64,000 nucleotides of DNA, taken from the NCBI GenBank assembly GCA_012727425.1, contig JAAYHQ010000039.1, forward strand, positions 1-64,000, written 5' to 3'. The notes beneath the pieces were generated by a model. It saw only the letters and a list, made by a program, of their open reading frames with translations, made no database searches and was not told where the DNA came from. Source of the stretch: Bacillota bacterium (GTDB lineage Bacteria > Bacillota > UBA4882 > UBA10575). The position numbers and the translations under genes are program-made. Below are positions 47,704 to 56,449 of this stretch, piece after piece (positions within the stretch are counted from its first letter, which is position 1; every line of letters begins with the position of its first letter).

Positions 47704-48237
47704 ATGAAAGGTGTATTTAGTCGGGACGGTGAATCCTTCACTAGCTCCATGAGTTTAATTGTTTCTTTGCTGATCCGTTACCCGGAGATTGCCACCTTGA
47801 AGTTAAACCCCGCTGACTCTAGTTTAATCTTTAGCTTTATTTTTCGGCACAAGTTTGCAGCCGAAGAAAAAAAGGCTTTTCGGGAAGAATTAAAGATGAG
47901 CCTGGAAGCCCTGGCCTTTTTGGACCAGGTTAAACCGGAGATCATCGAACTGTCGTTTAAAAAACAAGGGGCACTAACTTTTTTGGAGATTAAACGGGAT
48001 ATTGCTTCCTTTTCCCCCGATGAACTTTCATTGGCCATCAAAATCATAAACAGCCACTATGCAGACAAAGTGGTTAAAGAGGAAGAGGGCGAAACCGGGG
48101 AGGAAGATCTTCTTTTTCAAGAAGAAATGATTGCCCACATGTTGGAAGAGTTGAAGGAATTTCCACAGAAGAATGAGTTAACGGGGATTCGTGAGGAAGG
48201 CCGCGTCTTGATTTTCAATCACTCCGACCCCACCTGA
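47704..48237 (+). CDS. Conserved-looking hypothetical protein between rny and ymdB
   Basis: 177-aa ORF, acidic C-terminal half; no family recognised. Confidence 0.6.
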   Translation: MKGVFSRDGESFTSSMSLIVSLLIRYPEIATLKLNPADSSLIFSFIFRHKFAAEEKKAFREELKMSLEALAFLDQVKPEIIELSFKKQGALTFLEIKRDIASFSPDELSLAIKIINSHYADKVVKEEEGETGEEDLLFQEEMIAHMLEELKEFPQKNELTGIREEGRVLIFNHSDPT

Positions 48238-48271
48238 ACACAGGGCTGGGCGAGGGGAGGGGGAGCGTAGT

Positions 48272-49060
48272 TTGAAGATTATATTTTTAGGCGACATTGT
48301 GGGCCGGCCGGGACGGAGGCTGGTCAAGGCGCTACTTCCGGAGTTGATTCAGCAGTATGAACCGGATTTAACCGTCGTGAACGGGGAGAACGCCGCGGGG
48401 GGGTTTGGGCTGACCCTGGAGGTGGCGGATGAACTTTTTCACAGTGGTGTGGACGTGATTACCCTGGGTAACCACACCTGGAAACACCGGGAGATCAACC
48501 AAGTCTTCGACCGTTACAAACAGGTGTTGCGTCCCGCCAATTATCCGCCGGAGACACCGGGGGAAAGTGCCGGTTTGTTTGTGGCGAAAAACGGGTACCC
48601 AGTTGGAGTCCTTAGTCTAATGGGCCAGGTTTATTTCGAGCCGGTCCTGGATTGCCCCTTCCGTGTGGCGCAGGAGAAAGTAAGCCTCCTGAAAGAAGAA
48701 ACCCCCTATATTCTGGTGGATTTTCACGCTGAGGCCACTTCGGAAAAGATCGCCCTTGGTCACTATCTTGACGGGGCGGTCTCCGCGGTTCTGGGGACCC
48801 ATACTCATGTCGCCACCGCCGATGCGCGCGTTTTGCCCGGGGGGACCGGATACATTACCGATGTGGGGATGTGTGGACCGGTCGATTCGGTCCTGGGTGT
48901 GAAGAAGGAATTGGCAATTCAAAAGTTTATCACAAAGCGACCGGTGAAATTTGAAATTGCAAAAGGGCCGGTGGAATTGAACGGAGTCTATCTTGAGCTG
49001 GACGAAAAGGGACGGACCAAGCGGATTGACCGCATCAGTTACCTTAAAAATTTAAAATAA
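48272..49060 (+). CDS. ymdB: YmdB/TIGR00282 family metallophosphoesterase
   Basis: MKIIFLGDIVGRPGRRLVKALLPELIQQYEPDLTVVNGENAAGGFGLT, TLGNHTWKHREI, VLGTHTHVATADARVLPGGTGYITDVGMCGP. Confidence 0.94.
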   Translation: MKIIFLGDIVGRPGRRLVKALLPELIQQYEPDLTVVNGENAAGGFGLTLEVADELFHSGVDVITLGNHTWKHREINQVFDRYKQVLRPANYPPETPGESAGLFVAKNGYPVGVLSLMGQVYFEPVLDCPFRVAQEKVSLLKEETPYILVDFHAEATSEKIALGHYLDGAVSAVLGTHTHVATADARVLPGGTGYITDVGMCGPVDSVLGVKKELAIQKFITKRPVKFEIAKGPVELNGVYLELDEKGRTKRIDRISYLKNLK

Positions 49061-49150
49061 GTGATAAAATTAAAAGGAATTTACTGGTCGGCATAAAATA
49101 TAATAGATGTAGTTAACAAAGTCGACATGGTTTAGGAGGGGTATAAAGCA

Positions 49151-49411
49151 ATGGAAGTATTAAAAGTTTCGGCAAAATCAAACCCAAACTCGGTAGCCGG
49201 GGCATTAGCTGGAGTCTTACGGGAGAAGGGAGCGGCGGAAATCCAGGCGATAGGTGCTGGTGCGCTCAATCAGGCGGTAAAAGCGGTGGCCATTGCCCGT
49301 GGTTTCGTTGCGCCCAGTGGGATTGATTTGATTTGTATTCCCGCGTTTACAGACATAATGATTGAAGGACAAGAACGAACAGCGATTAAGCTAATCGTTG
49401 AACCACGCTAG
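49151..49411 (+). CDS. spoVS: Stage V sporulation protein S
   Basis: MEVLKVSAKSNPNSVAGALAGVLREKGAAEIQAIGAGALNQAVKAVAIARGFVAPSGIDLICIPAF. Confidence 0.96.
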   Translation: MEVLKVSAKSNPNSVAGALAGVLREKGAAEIQAIGAGALNQAVKAVAIARGFVAPSGIDLICIPAFTDIMIEGQERTAIKLIVEPR

Positions 49412-49431
49412 TTCTTATCCGCAACTCCGCT

Positions 49432-49468
49432 CGGGACCTATAAATTTTTATAGGTTCTTTTTTTTGTA
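49432..49468 (+). terminator. Terminator after spoVS
   Basis: GACCTATAAA-TT-TTTATAGGTTC-TTTTTTTT. Confidence 0.88.
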
Positions 49469-49505
49469 TAAAGCAGCAATCAACCATGAAAAGAGGCAAG
49501 GAAAG

Positions 49506-50456
49506 ATGGAAAGGGAGTTTGGACCGGTCTTGGATGGGCACGCCGATACTTTGGTCCGGCTTGTGGAAGAGGGTGGAAGCCTGGGGCATGCTCCCCACCT
49601 CCAGTTGGATCTGTCCCGGTTAAAGAAGGCCGGGGTGGTCCTGCAGGTGCTGGCCGTCTGCGCCGCCGGGCGGTCGGAGGCCTATGCCTGGGCGCAGCGG
49701 GTGATCGCCCGGTGGCGGCAGGAATATGACCGCTGGCGGGAGCAGTTGATCTGGATCCGGTCATCGTCTGATTTTGCCGCGTGGCGCGACGGTCAGAAGA
49801 TCGGGGTGCTTCTGGCCTTGGAAGGACTGGAACCGCTGGAGGGAAAGCTTTCCCGGCTGGAAGAGTTTTATGAACAGGGGGTGCGGATGCTCTCGCTTAC
49901 TTGGAACGGGGAGAATGCTTTTGCGTGCGGGGTCGGGGTGCCAAACGATACCGGCCTCACCCGGTTGGGGAAAGCGGTGGTCAAGATGGCCGAGGAACGG
50001 GGGATGATTTTGGACCTGGCGCACCTGGGCCGGAAAAGTTTCTTTGAGCTGATCGAACGGGTCCGGCAGCCAGTCTGCGTTTCCCACGCCAATGTGGATC
50101 CGGTTCATGCGCACCCGCGTAATTTGACGGCGGAACAGATCCGCTTGGTGGCGGCCACCGGGGGCACGGTGGGGTTGACTTTTTACCCGCCCTTTATCGG
50201 GAGCGGGAACGTCAGCAGTACCGCGCTCATCCCCCATCTGGAAGCCCTAATCCAGATTGGGGGCGAGGATTGTCCGGCTTTGGGCAGTGATTTTGACGGG
50301 ATTGATTGTAGGCCATCCGATCTGCCCGATGTGACCGGCGTCCCTAATTTTCTTAGGAACTTGGCTGCCTTTGGATTCGGCCGGGAAACCATCGGGAAGG
50401 TGGCCGGGGGCAACTTTGGCCGCTTTCTTGGTACCAAATTCGCGGTAACGCGCTGA
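49506..50456 (+). CDS. Membrane dipeptidase (peptidase M19 family)
   Basis: VLDGHADTLVRLVEEGG, LDLAHLGRKSFFELI, CVSHANVDPVHAHPRNLTAEQIR, LGSDFDGID. Confidence 0.9.
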   Translation: MEREFGPVLDGHADTLVRLVEEGGSLGHAPHLQLDLSRLKKAGVVLQVLAVCAAGRSEAYAWAQRVIARWRQEYDRWREQLIWIRSSSDFAAWRDGQKIGVLLALEGLEPLEGKLSRLEEFYEQGVRMLSLTWNGENAFACGVGVPNDTGLTRLGKAVVKMAEERGMILDLAHLGRKSFFELIERVRQPVCVSHANVDPVHAHPRNLTAEQIRLVAATGGTVGLTFYPPFIGSGNVSSTALIPHLEALIQIGGEDCPALGSDFDGIDCRPSDLPDVTGVPNFLRNLAAFGFGRETIGKVAGGNFGRFLGTKFAVTR

Positions 50457-50675
50457 AAAAGGTGTTAAAAAGCCCAGAACACCTATGTCCTACCGGTTTT
50501 TACTTGGAGGAGTAACGGGGAAACAACCGAAGATCTAGGTAGTCGTCACGCTGGTGGCCGCCGCGTCCGTCACGCCGGCGATATTAGCTTTGCGAAGGGA
50601 ATTCATTTTATATAAATCAACTACAGAAGCAGTAAAGCATCGTTGTAAGGTTCAAAGCACGTGTTGCAGTTTATT

Positions 50676-50682
50676 TGTCGAA
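50676..50682 (+). promoter_or_regulatory. Candidate Spo0A (0A) box
   Basis: TTTGTCGAAGG contains TGTCGAA, just upstream of the GNAT-spo0A pair. Confidence 0.4.
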
Positions 50683-50695
50683 GGGGTGGCTGTCC

Positions 50696-51265
50696 ATGCC
50701 GAAGCAAGCTGATGCCGTTCGCCTCCGTCCGTTGGTGAAGGAAGATCTTTCCCGGCTGGTCCGGTGGAATTGTGATCCGGAGGTGGAACGCTTTGTTGAT
50801 CTAGGCTTACCGCGTGATCTGGCCGCGTGTGTTGCCTGGTGGGAAGAGAACAGACGAAGCAAGAACATCCGGCTTTTTGCGCTTGAGGATGAAAAGGGGC
50901 AGTTGATCGGCGATCTGGAACTGGCCCATATTTGCTGGCGGCGACGCGAGGCGGAACTGCGGATCCGGATTGGGGAAAAAAACTATTGGAACAAGGGTTA
51001 CGGAACGCTGGCTTTGCAACAGATCAAGCGTTATGCCTTTGACGTGCTCGCGCTTGACCGCCTGTATCTCCGGGTGTACGCCTTTAACACCCGCGCGATC
51101 CGTTGCTACCAGAAGCTGGGTTTTAAGAAGAAGGCCGTTCTGAAGCGGAAGGACGACCGGAATTGGAAAGATATTTACCTGATGACGGTGGAAAAACCGG
51201 TGGCGGAAAGGGAAATGAGAAATAAAGATTTACCTTTTACAGCAGGAAATGGTAAAAGGATGTAG
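50696..51265 (+). CDS. GNAT family N-acetyltransferase (RimJ/RimL-like)
   Basis: VRLRPLVKEDLSRLVRWNCDPEVERFV..., ELRIRIGEKNYWNKGYGTLALQQIKRYAFDVLALDRLYLRVYAFNTRAIRCYQKLGFKK. Confidence 0.9.
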   Translation: MPKQADAVRLRPLVKEDLSRLVRWNCDPEVERFVDLGLPRDLAACVAWWEENRRSKNIRLFALEDEKGQLIGDLELAHICWRRREAELRIRIGEKNYWNKGYGTLALQQIKRYAFDVLALDRLYLRVYAFNTRAIRCYQKLGFKKKAVLKRKDDRNWKDIYLMTVEKPVAEREMRNKDLPFTAGNGKRM

Positions 51266-51293
51266 AAAAGAACTGGGGAAAGGAGGGGTGTTT

Positions 51294-52103
51294 TTGGCAG
51301 AAGATTGCATTCGGGTCGTGTTGGCTGATAACAACCGAGAGCTCTGTAAAGTGTTGGCCGAACATATTAAGCTCCAGGACGATATCGAGCTGGTGGGGAT
51401 CGCGTATGATGGTTTACAGGCGATTGAACTGATTCAAGCCCACAAACCGGATCTTTTGATTCTGGACATCACCATGCCTTATTTGGACGGGATTGGCGTG
51501 ATGGAGCGTTTGGCGGAGATGAACGATGCGCCGCAGGTGATTGTGCTGACCGCTTTTGAACAGGAGTCAATGGTGCAGCGGTTAATTGCGATAGGTGCGG
51601 TCTATTATATGGTTAAGCCCTTTGACACGGCAACACTCTTGGAACGGATCCGCCAATTCGGCCGCCACCAAGGAAATTATGTCCAGGAGAACCGGAATTA
51701 TTATAATCCATTGCCCGTATCGGCGAAGAATTTTCCCCGTCAGCAATTGGAGCTGGAAGTGACCAAGGTCTTTCATGAAATGGGCGTGCCGGCCCATTTC
51801 CGGGGTTATGCGTATCTGCGGGATGCGATCATCATGGCCATCCAAGAGGAGGATATTCTCGGTAATATCACCAAAAACCTTTATCCGCGGATTGCGGAAA
51901 AATACAACTCCACGGCCAGTGGGGTGGAGTCCGCAATTCGGCATACCATTGAGATCGGCTGGGAGCGGGGTAATTGCGAATCGTTTAAGAAGATGTTTGG
52001 GACTGATCAATACCAGACGGATAAAGCACGCTTTCCGACGGCGGCCTCGTTCATCGCCAAAGTGGCCGACCGGATCCGGCTCCAATTACAGATTTCCGGC
52101 TGA
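51294..52103 (+). CDS. spo0A: Sporulation transcription factor Spo0A
   Basis: Receiver VVLADNNRELCKVLAEHIKLQDDIELVGIAYDGLQAIELIQAHKPDLLILDITMPYLDGIGVME; effector domain VTKVFHEMGVPAHFRGYAYLRDAIIMAIQ...IAEKYNSTASGVESAIRHTIEIGWERGN; likely TTG start. Confidence 0.96.
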   Translation: MAEDCIRVVLADNNRELCKVLAEHIKLQDDIELVGIAYDGLQAIELIQAHKPDLLILDITMPYLDGIGVMERLAEMNDAPQVIVLTAFEQESMVQRLIAIGAVYYMVKPFDTATLLERIRQFGRHQGNYVQENRNYYNPLPVSAKNFPRQQLELEVTKVFHEMGVPAHFRGYAYLRDAIIMAIQEEDILGNITKNLYPRIAEKYNSTASGVESAIRHTIEIGWERGNCESFKKMFGTDQYQTDKARFPTAASFIAKVADRIRLQLQISG

Positions 52104-52156
52104 GACCAGTAGTTATTATTTATTTTATACATACAGCGCCTCTTTTTCCATAAAAC

Positions 52157-52192
52157 GCCCGTAGGAGGTTGTCACCTCGGTACGGGCTTTTT
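52157..52192 (+). terminator. Terminator after spo0A
   Basis: GCCCGTAGGAGGT-TGTC-ACCTCGGTACGGGC-TTTTTAAA. Confidence 0.85.
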
Positions 52193-52300
52193 AAATTAAT
52201 TGCGGACCCGGTGGGTATAATTTTAGAAGGAAAAGATTGCCGTGATGCGGAAAAGATCGTTGGCGTTATTTTGGGAAAGAGGAATGGGGGGACCGCTTGT

Positions 52301-53323
52301 TTGCAGATTATTGGTTTAAACCTGGAAGAAGTGGAAGCTTTGGTGCTTGAGCTTGGCGAACCCCGTTACCGGGCGCGGCAATTGTTGGATTGGGTTTATA
52401 AAAAGGGAATTGATGATTTTGGGCAAATGACTAATTTGCCCGCTCTTTTTCGTCACCGTCTTCAGGCCCGGGGGCTGACGGGCGGTGCCCTCACCCTGGC
52501 TGGCGCGGCGGAAGCGGCTGATGGAACTAAAAAATATTTATTTCGTTTACCAGATGACCTCTGTGTGGAAGCTGTTTATATCCCGGAGGAAAAACGAAAG
52601 ACGGTCTGTTTTTCCACCCAGGTCGGTTGTGCAGTGGGCTGCGCTTTTTGCGCCACCGGCCGGCAGGGTTTTCAGCGCAACTTGACGGCGGGCGAGATTG
52701 TTGACCAGGTGCGGCGGATCGGGTTGGACCAGCAAACCCGGATCTCCCATGCGGTGGCGATGGGCCAAGGGGAGCCCTTGGCCAACTACGCGGCGACGGT
52801 AAAGGCACTTCGTCTTTTGAATGCCGATTACGGTCTCCAGATGGCCGCCCGGCATCTGACCATCTCCACCAGCGGGGTCGTCCCGGCGATTTACCGGCTG
52901 GCCGACGAGGGGCTTCAGCTTAACCTGGCTTTATCCCTTCACGCCACCAGTGATGAGTTACGTTCGCAACTGATCCCGCTGAACCGGACTTATCCGCTGG
53001 CCCAAGTCCTCCGGGCCTGCCGGGATTATGCTGCCAAAACCAAACGCCGGGTCACCCTGGAGTATATTATGCTGGCCGGGGTGAACGACGGGGAAGCGGA
53101 TCTGGTGCGCCTGGTGGAGCTGGCGTCGGGTTGGCTTTGCCATGTGAACCTTATTCCGTATAACCCGGTGCCGGCGGCTCCTTACCGGCCGTCGCCCCTG
53201 CAGACCCGCCGGCGTTTCCTGGCTTTCTTAAGTGCACATGGGGTGGCGGCCAGCATCCGGCAAGAGCGCGGGGCAGAGGTCAATGCGGCCTGCGGCCAAT
53301 TGCGGTCACATTTGAAACTGTAA
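52301..53323 (+). CDS. rlmN: 23S rRNA/tRNA adenine-C2 methyltransferase
   Basis: FSTQVGCAVGCAFCATGRQGFQRNLTAGEIVDQV (radical SAM), ISTSGVVPAIYRLADEGLQLNLALSLHAT. Start set near the TTG before LQIIGLNLEEVEALV; ORF is open from 52169. Confidence 0.93.
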   Translation: MQIIGLNLEEVEALVLELGEPRYRARQLLDWVYKKGIDDFGQMTNLPALFRHRLQARGLTGGALTLAGAAEAADGTKKYLFRLPDDLCVEAVYIPEEKRKTVCFSTQVGCAVGCAFCATGRQGFQRNLTAGEIVDQVRRIGLDQQTRISHAVAMGQGEPLANYAATVKALRLLNADYGLQMAARHLTISTSGVVPAIYRLADEGLQLNLALSLHATSDELRSQLIPLNRTYPLAQVLRACRDYAAKTKRRVTLEYIMLAGVNDGEADLVRLVELASGWLCHVNLIPYNPVPAAPYRPSPLQTRRRFLAFLSAHGVAASIRQERGAEVNAACGQLRSHLKL

Positions 53324-53350
53324 CTTATTTTTAATAGGAGATGTGTTATA

Positions 53351-53818
53351 ATGAAGTTTAATCATTGGGTTTTACCCTGGGCGAAAGCCAGGGCAAAAAC
53401 AAAACCTACACCGGTCCCCAAGGAAGATGACACCAAAGTTTTCGCCCGGATCAAGCCTTGTCGTGTTACCAGACCGGCCATGGCTTTGGTGGTGGTGGCC
53501 GGGCCCGACCGGGGACGGGAGTTTCTGCTTGCTCCCATGAACGTGAAGATTGGCCGGCAAGCGCAAAGCCATATCCGCTTAAAAGACGCGAAGGTCTCGC
53601 GGGAACATGCGGTTTTGCAATACCAGGCCAAGAAACAAACTTTTCTGCTCAAGGATCTGGGCAGTACCAACGGTACTTTTTATAATAACTGCCGTATTAG
53701 CAGTATCTTGATCGCACCCGGCGGTGAAATCCGGCTGGGTGAGACGGTGTTGAAAGTAATTGCCCTTGGGCACAAGGACCTTCCGGAGCCGGCTGGAGTA
53801 GAATCCCCTAAGGGCTGA
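53351..53818 (+). CDS. FHA domain protein
   Basis: VKIGRQAQSHIRLKDAKVSREHAVLQYQAKKQTFLLKDLGSTNGTFYNNCRI. Confidence 0.9.
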   Translation: MKFNHWVLPWAKARAKTKPTPVPKEDDTKVFARIKPCRVTRPAMALVVVAGPDRGREFLLAPMNVKIGRQAQSHIRLKDAKVSREHAVLQYQAKKQTFLLKDLGSTNGTFYNNCRISSILIAPGGEIRLGETVLKVIALGHKDLPEPAGVESPKG

Positions 53819-53832
53819 GGGGAAGTAGCGAG

Positions 53833-54537
53833 GTGGGTAAAGTGAAGGTAGGAATGGCTTCCCATGTTGGTAAGGTAAGAGCGGTCAATGAGGACAGTAT
53901 GGGCTGGAAGGGAACCCTTCTGGTTCTAGCCGATGGCATGGGCGGTCACCGGGCGGGTGAAGTGGCCAGCGCGTTAGTGGTGGAAAAGGTTTTGGCTTTG
54001 GATACCACCGAACCGGATTTTAAAACGGCGCTCACCTCCGTTTTGAACCTGGCCAATCAGGACTTGTTGAATTACGCCAAGACGCACCAGGAATGTAAGG
54101 GGATGGGGACCACCGTGGTGGTGGTTCAGGTGGAAGCGGACCAGATTAATGTGGCCCATATCGGGGACAGCCGGGCTTACCTTTGGCGGGCCGGCCATTG
54201 TTTCCAACTGACGCGTGACCATTCTTTAGTGGCCGAACTCGTCCGTAGTGGCGGGATTACGGAAGATGAAGCCAAAAACCACCCGCAACGGAATGTCCTG
54301 ACCCGGGCCCTGGGGACTGTCGGGCCGGTGGAACCGGAATACCGGGAATTTGCGGTACAGGCCGGTGACCGTCTGCTGTTGTGTTCCGACGGTCTGACAG
54401 TGATGCTATCCAACCGTGAAATTGAGGAGTTTCTCGGCCAGGGTGATTCGCCCCAGGAAGTGGCCGACTGCCTGGTGGCCGTGGCTAATGACCGGGGCGG
54501 GATCGATAACATTTCGGCCATTGTCGCTTTTCTCTAA
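53833..54537 (+). CDS. prpC: PP2C-family protein phosphatase (PrpC/Stp)
   Basis: GKVRAVNEDSMGWKGTLLVLADGMGGHRAGEVAS, GMGTTVVVV, HIGDSRAYLWRAG, LLLCSDGLTVM, GGIDNISAIV. Confidence 0.94.
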   Translation: MGKVKVGMASHVGKVRAVNEDSMGWKGTLLVLADGMGGHRAGEVASALVVEKVLALDTTEPDFKTALTSVLNLANQDLLNYAKTHQECKGMGTTVVVVQVEADQINVAHIGDSRAYLWRAGHCFQLTRDHSLVAELVRSGGITEDEAKNHPQRNVLTRALGTVGPVEPEYREFAVQAGDRLLLCSDGLTVMLSNREIEEFLGQGDSPQEVADCLVAVANDRGGIDNISAIVAFL

Positions 54538-54719
54538 AGGGTTGGTTTGAGGGCAGGAATTTAGCCGGTTGGTGGAGAAAAAACTTATTTAAAAAAGAAT
54601 ACCGGCGGTTAACCCGGCTTTCCGGTTTTGCTTTGTTTTTCTTTGTTATCTTGTATCTCGCCGGTTTGGGTGTTTTCTTTTAATTTGTAATTATTACTGG
54701 GGTTTTTCGGCCCATTGAG

Positions 54720-56414
54720 GTGAATTTGTTGATCGGACGTTTACTGGGCAACCGCTATAAAATTCTGGAATTGATCGGTGAAGGAGGAATGGCCTTAGTT
54801 TATAAGGCCGAATGCACCCTGCTGCAACGGGTGGTCGCCATTAAAATCTTGCGGGCGCAATTTTCGGCGGACCGGGAGTTTGTGGAACGGTTTCGCCGGG
54901 AAGCACAGGCCGCAGCCAGTCTTTCCCATCCCAATGTGGTTAACATCTTTGATGTGGGTCAGGAAGACGAGATCCATTATATAGTCATGGAATATATCCC
55001 CGGCCGCAATTTAAAAGAAATCATCCAAGAGGAAGCGCCTTTTTCCTTAAATCGCGCCTTGCGGATTACTTTGCAGATTTGCGAAGCGTTGCGGCACGCC
55101 CATGAGCATAATATTGTGCACCGGGACATTAAACCCCATAATATTCTGATGACGGCGGACGGGACGGTGAAGGTCACCGACTTCGGGATTGCGCGTGCCG
55201 TGACGGCGAGTGGTTTTACGCAAACAGGGGTCGTTATGGGGTCGGTGCAGTATTTCTCACCCGAACAGGCGAAAGGGCTCCCGGTTGGGCCCCAGTCCGA
55301 TCTGTACTCGTTAGGTTGTATCCTTTATGAGATGCTCACCGGGGAAGTGCCGTTTACGGGGGAAAGTCCCATTGCCATCGCCCTCAAGCACTTGCAGGAA
55401 GAGCCGCCTTTGTTGGGTTGGATTGCGGCCCGGCATCCGAAAAGCGTGGTTGATTTACTCAAACGAGCCCTGGCCAAAGATTTGGAGCAGCGTTACCCCT
55501 CGGCTTTGGTCTTCAGCCATGATTTGCAGGCGATTTTAGGTTTGCGGCCGGATGAAGCGGAATTTGAAGATTACCCCACCCAGATTCTCGATTTTACGCT
55601 GGAGCATGAAAACCTGACCGCGGACGAACCGGCCCCAAAAGAAAAAAGAAGTTTTAGGCAGTCTTTGCAAAACCTGGGGATTGTTTTGCTCTCGCTCTTT
55701 ATTGCGCTGGGTTTGGCTGGTCTGGGGTATCTGTATTTGATTCCACCCCGGGCGGAAGTAACGGTGCCTAATTTTGTCGGTTTTGAGTTCAGCGCCGCCG
55801 AACGCCTCGCACAGGAGAATGGTTTAAAGTTAAATGTGGTGAAGAGAGAACCGGATGATGTGGTCCAGCCGGATGGTGTTCTTTCCCAGGTGCCCAAAGC
55901 CGGGATGGTTGTCCGGCGTGGGCGGGTGATTGATGTGGTTTTGAGTTCCGGCATCGAAACGGTGATCGTTCCGGATTTAACCGGAAAGACGTTGACGGAA
56001 GCCGAAATTCTGCTGGACCAAGCCGGCCTGAAAAGAGGCGACGTTTACGCCGAGAGCAACAAGAACGTGCCCAAGGACCGGATTGTGCGGCAGAAGCCAG
56101 CCCCCAACACCAAGATCCAGAAGGGGGCGGCGGTTGACATCTACCGGAGCCTGGGACCGGAGTATGTGGAGGTGCCGAACTTTATCGGTTCCACGCTAGT
56201 TAAAGTCCAATCCGAGCTGGCCAGTTTAGGTTTGGTCTTTAATGATGCGGTGGTCTACAAGACCAGTCCCTACCCCAGAGGGAATATTTTGGACCAAAGT
56301 CCCTTGCCGGGCGAGGTGGTGCCGTTGAATACAGAAATGCGTTTTACGGTCAGTTCCGGTCCGGCCGGGTTTAATTCGGAACCGGCCGGTACGGAGCGGA
56401 TGGGCGGTGAGTAG
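54720..56414 (+). CDS. prkC: PASTA-domain serine/threonine protein kinase PrkC
   Basis: GNRYKILELIGEGGMALVYKAECTLLQRVVAIKIL, HRDIKPHNILMTADGTVKVTDFGIA, TM segment, then PASTA repeats (VPNFVGFEFSAAERLAQENGLKL..., VPDLTGKTLTEAEILLDQAGLK..., VPNFIGSTLVKVQSELASLGL...). Confidence 0.96.
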   Translation: MNLLIGRLLGNRYKILELIGEGGMALVYKAECTLLQRVVAIKILRAQFSADREFVERFRREAQAAASLSHPNVVNIFDVGQEDEIHYIVMEYIPGRNLKEIIQEEAPFSLNRALRITLQICEALRHAHEHNIVHRDIKPHNILMTADGTVKVTDFGIARAVTASGFTQTGVVMGSVQYFSPEQAKGLPVGPQSDLYSLGCILYEMLTGEVPFTGESPIAIALKHLQEEPPLLGWIAARHPKSVVDLLKRALAKDLEQRYPSALVFSHDLQAILGLRPDEAEFEDYPTQILDFTLEHENLTADEPAPKEKRSFRQSLQNLGIVLLSLFIALGLAGLGYLYLIPPRAEVTVPNFVGFEFSAAERLAQENGLKLNVVKREPDDVVQPDGVLSQVPKAGMVVRRGRVIDVVLSSGIETVIVPDLTGKTLTEAEILLDQAGLKRGDVYAESNKNVPKDRIVRQKPAPNTKIQKGAAVDIYRSLGPEYVEVPNFIGSTLVKVQSELASLGLVFNDAVVYKTSPYPRGNILDQSPLPGEVVPLNTEMRFTVSSGPAGFNSEPAGTERMGGE

Positions 56415-56449
56415 TTCGTGTCAGCAAGTTTGATACAGGAGGAGTTTGT

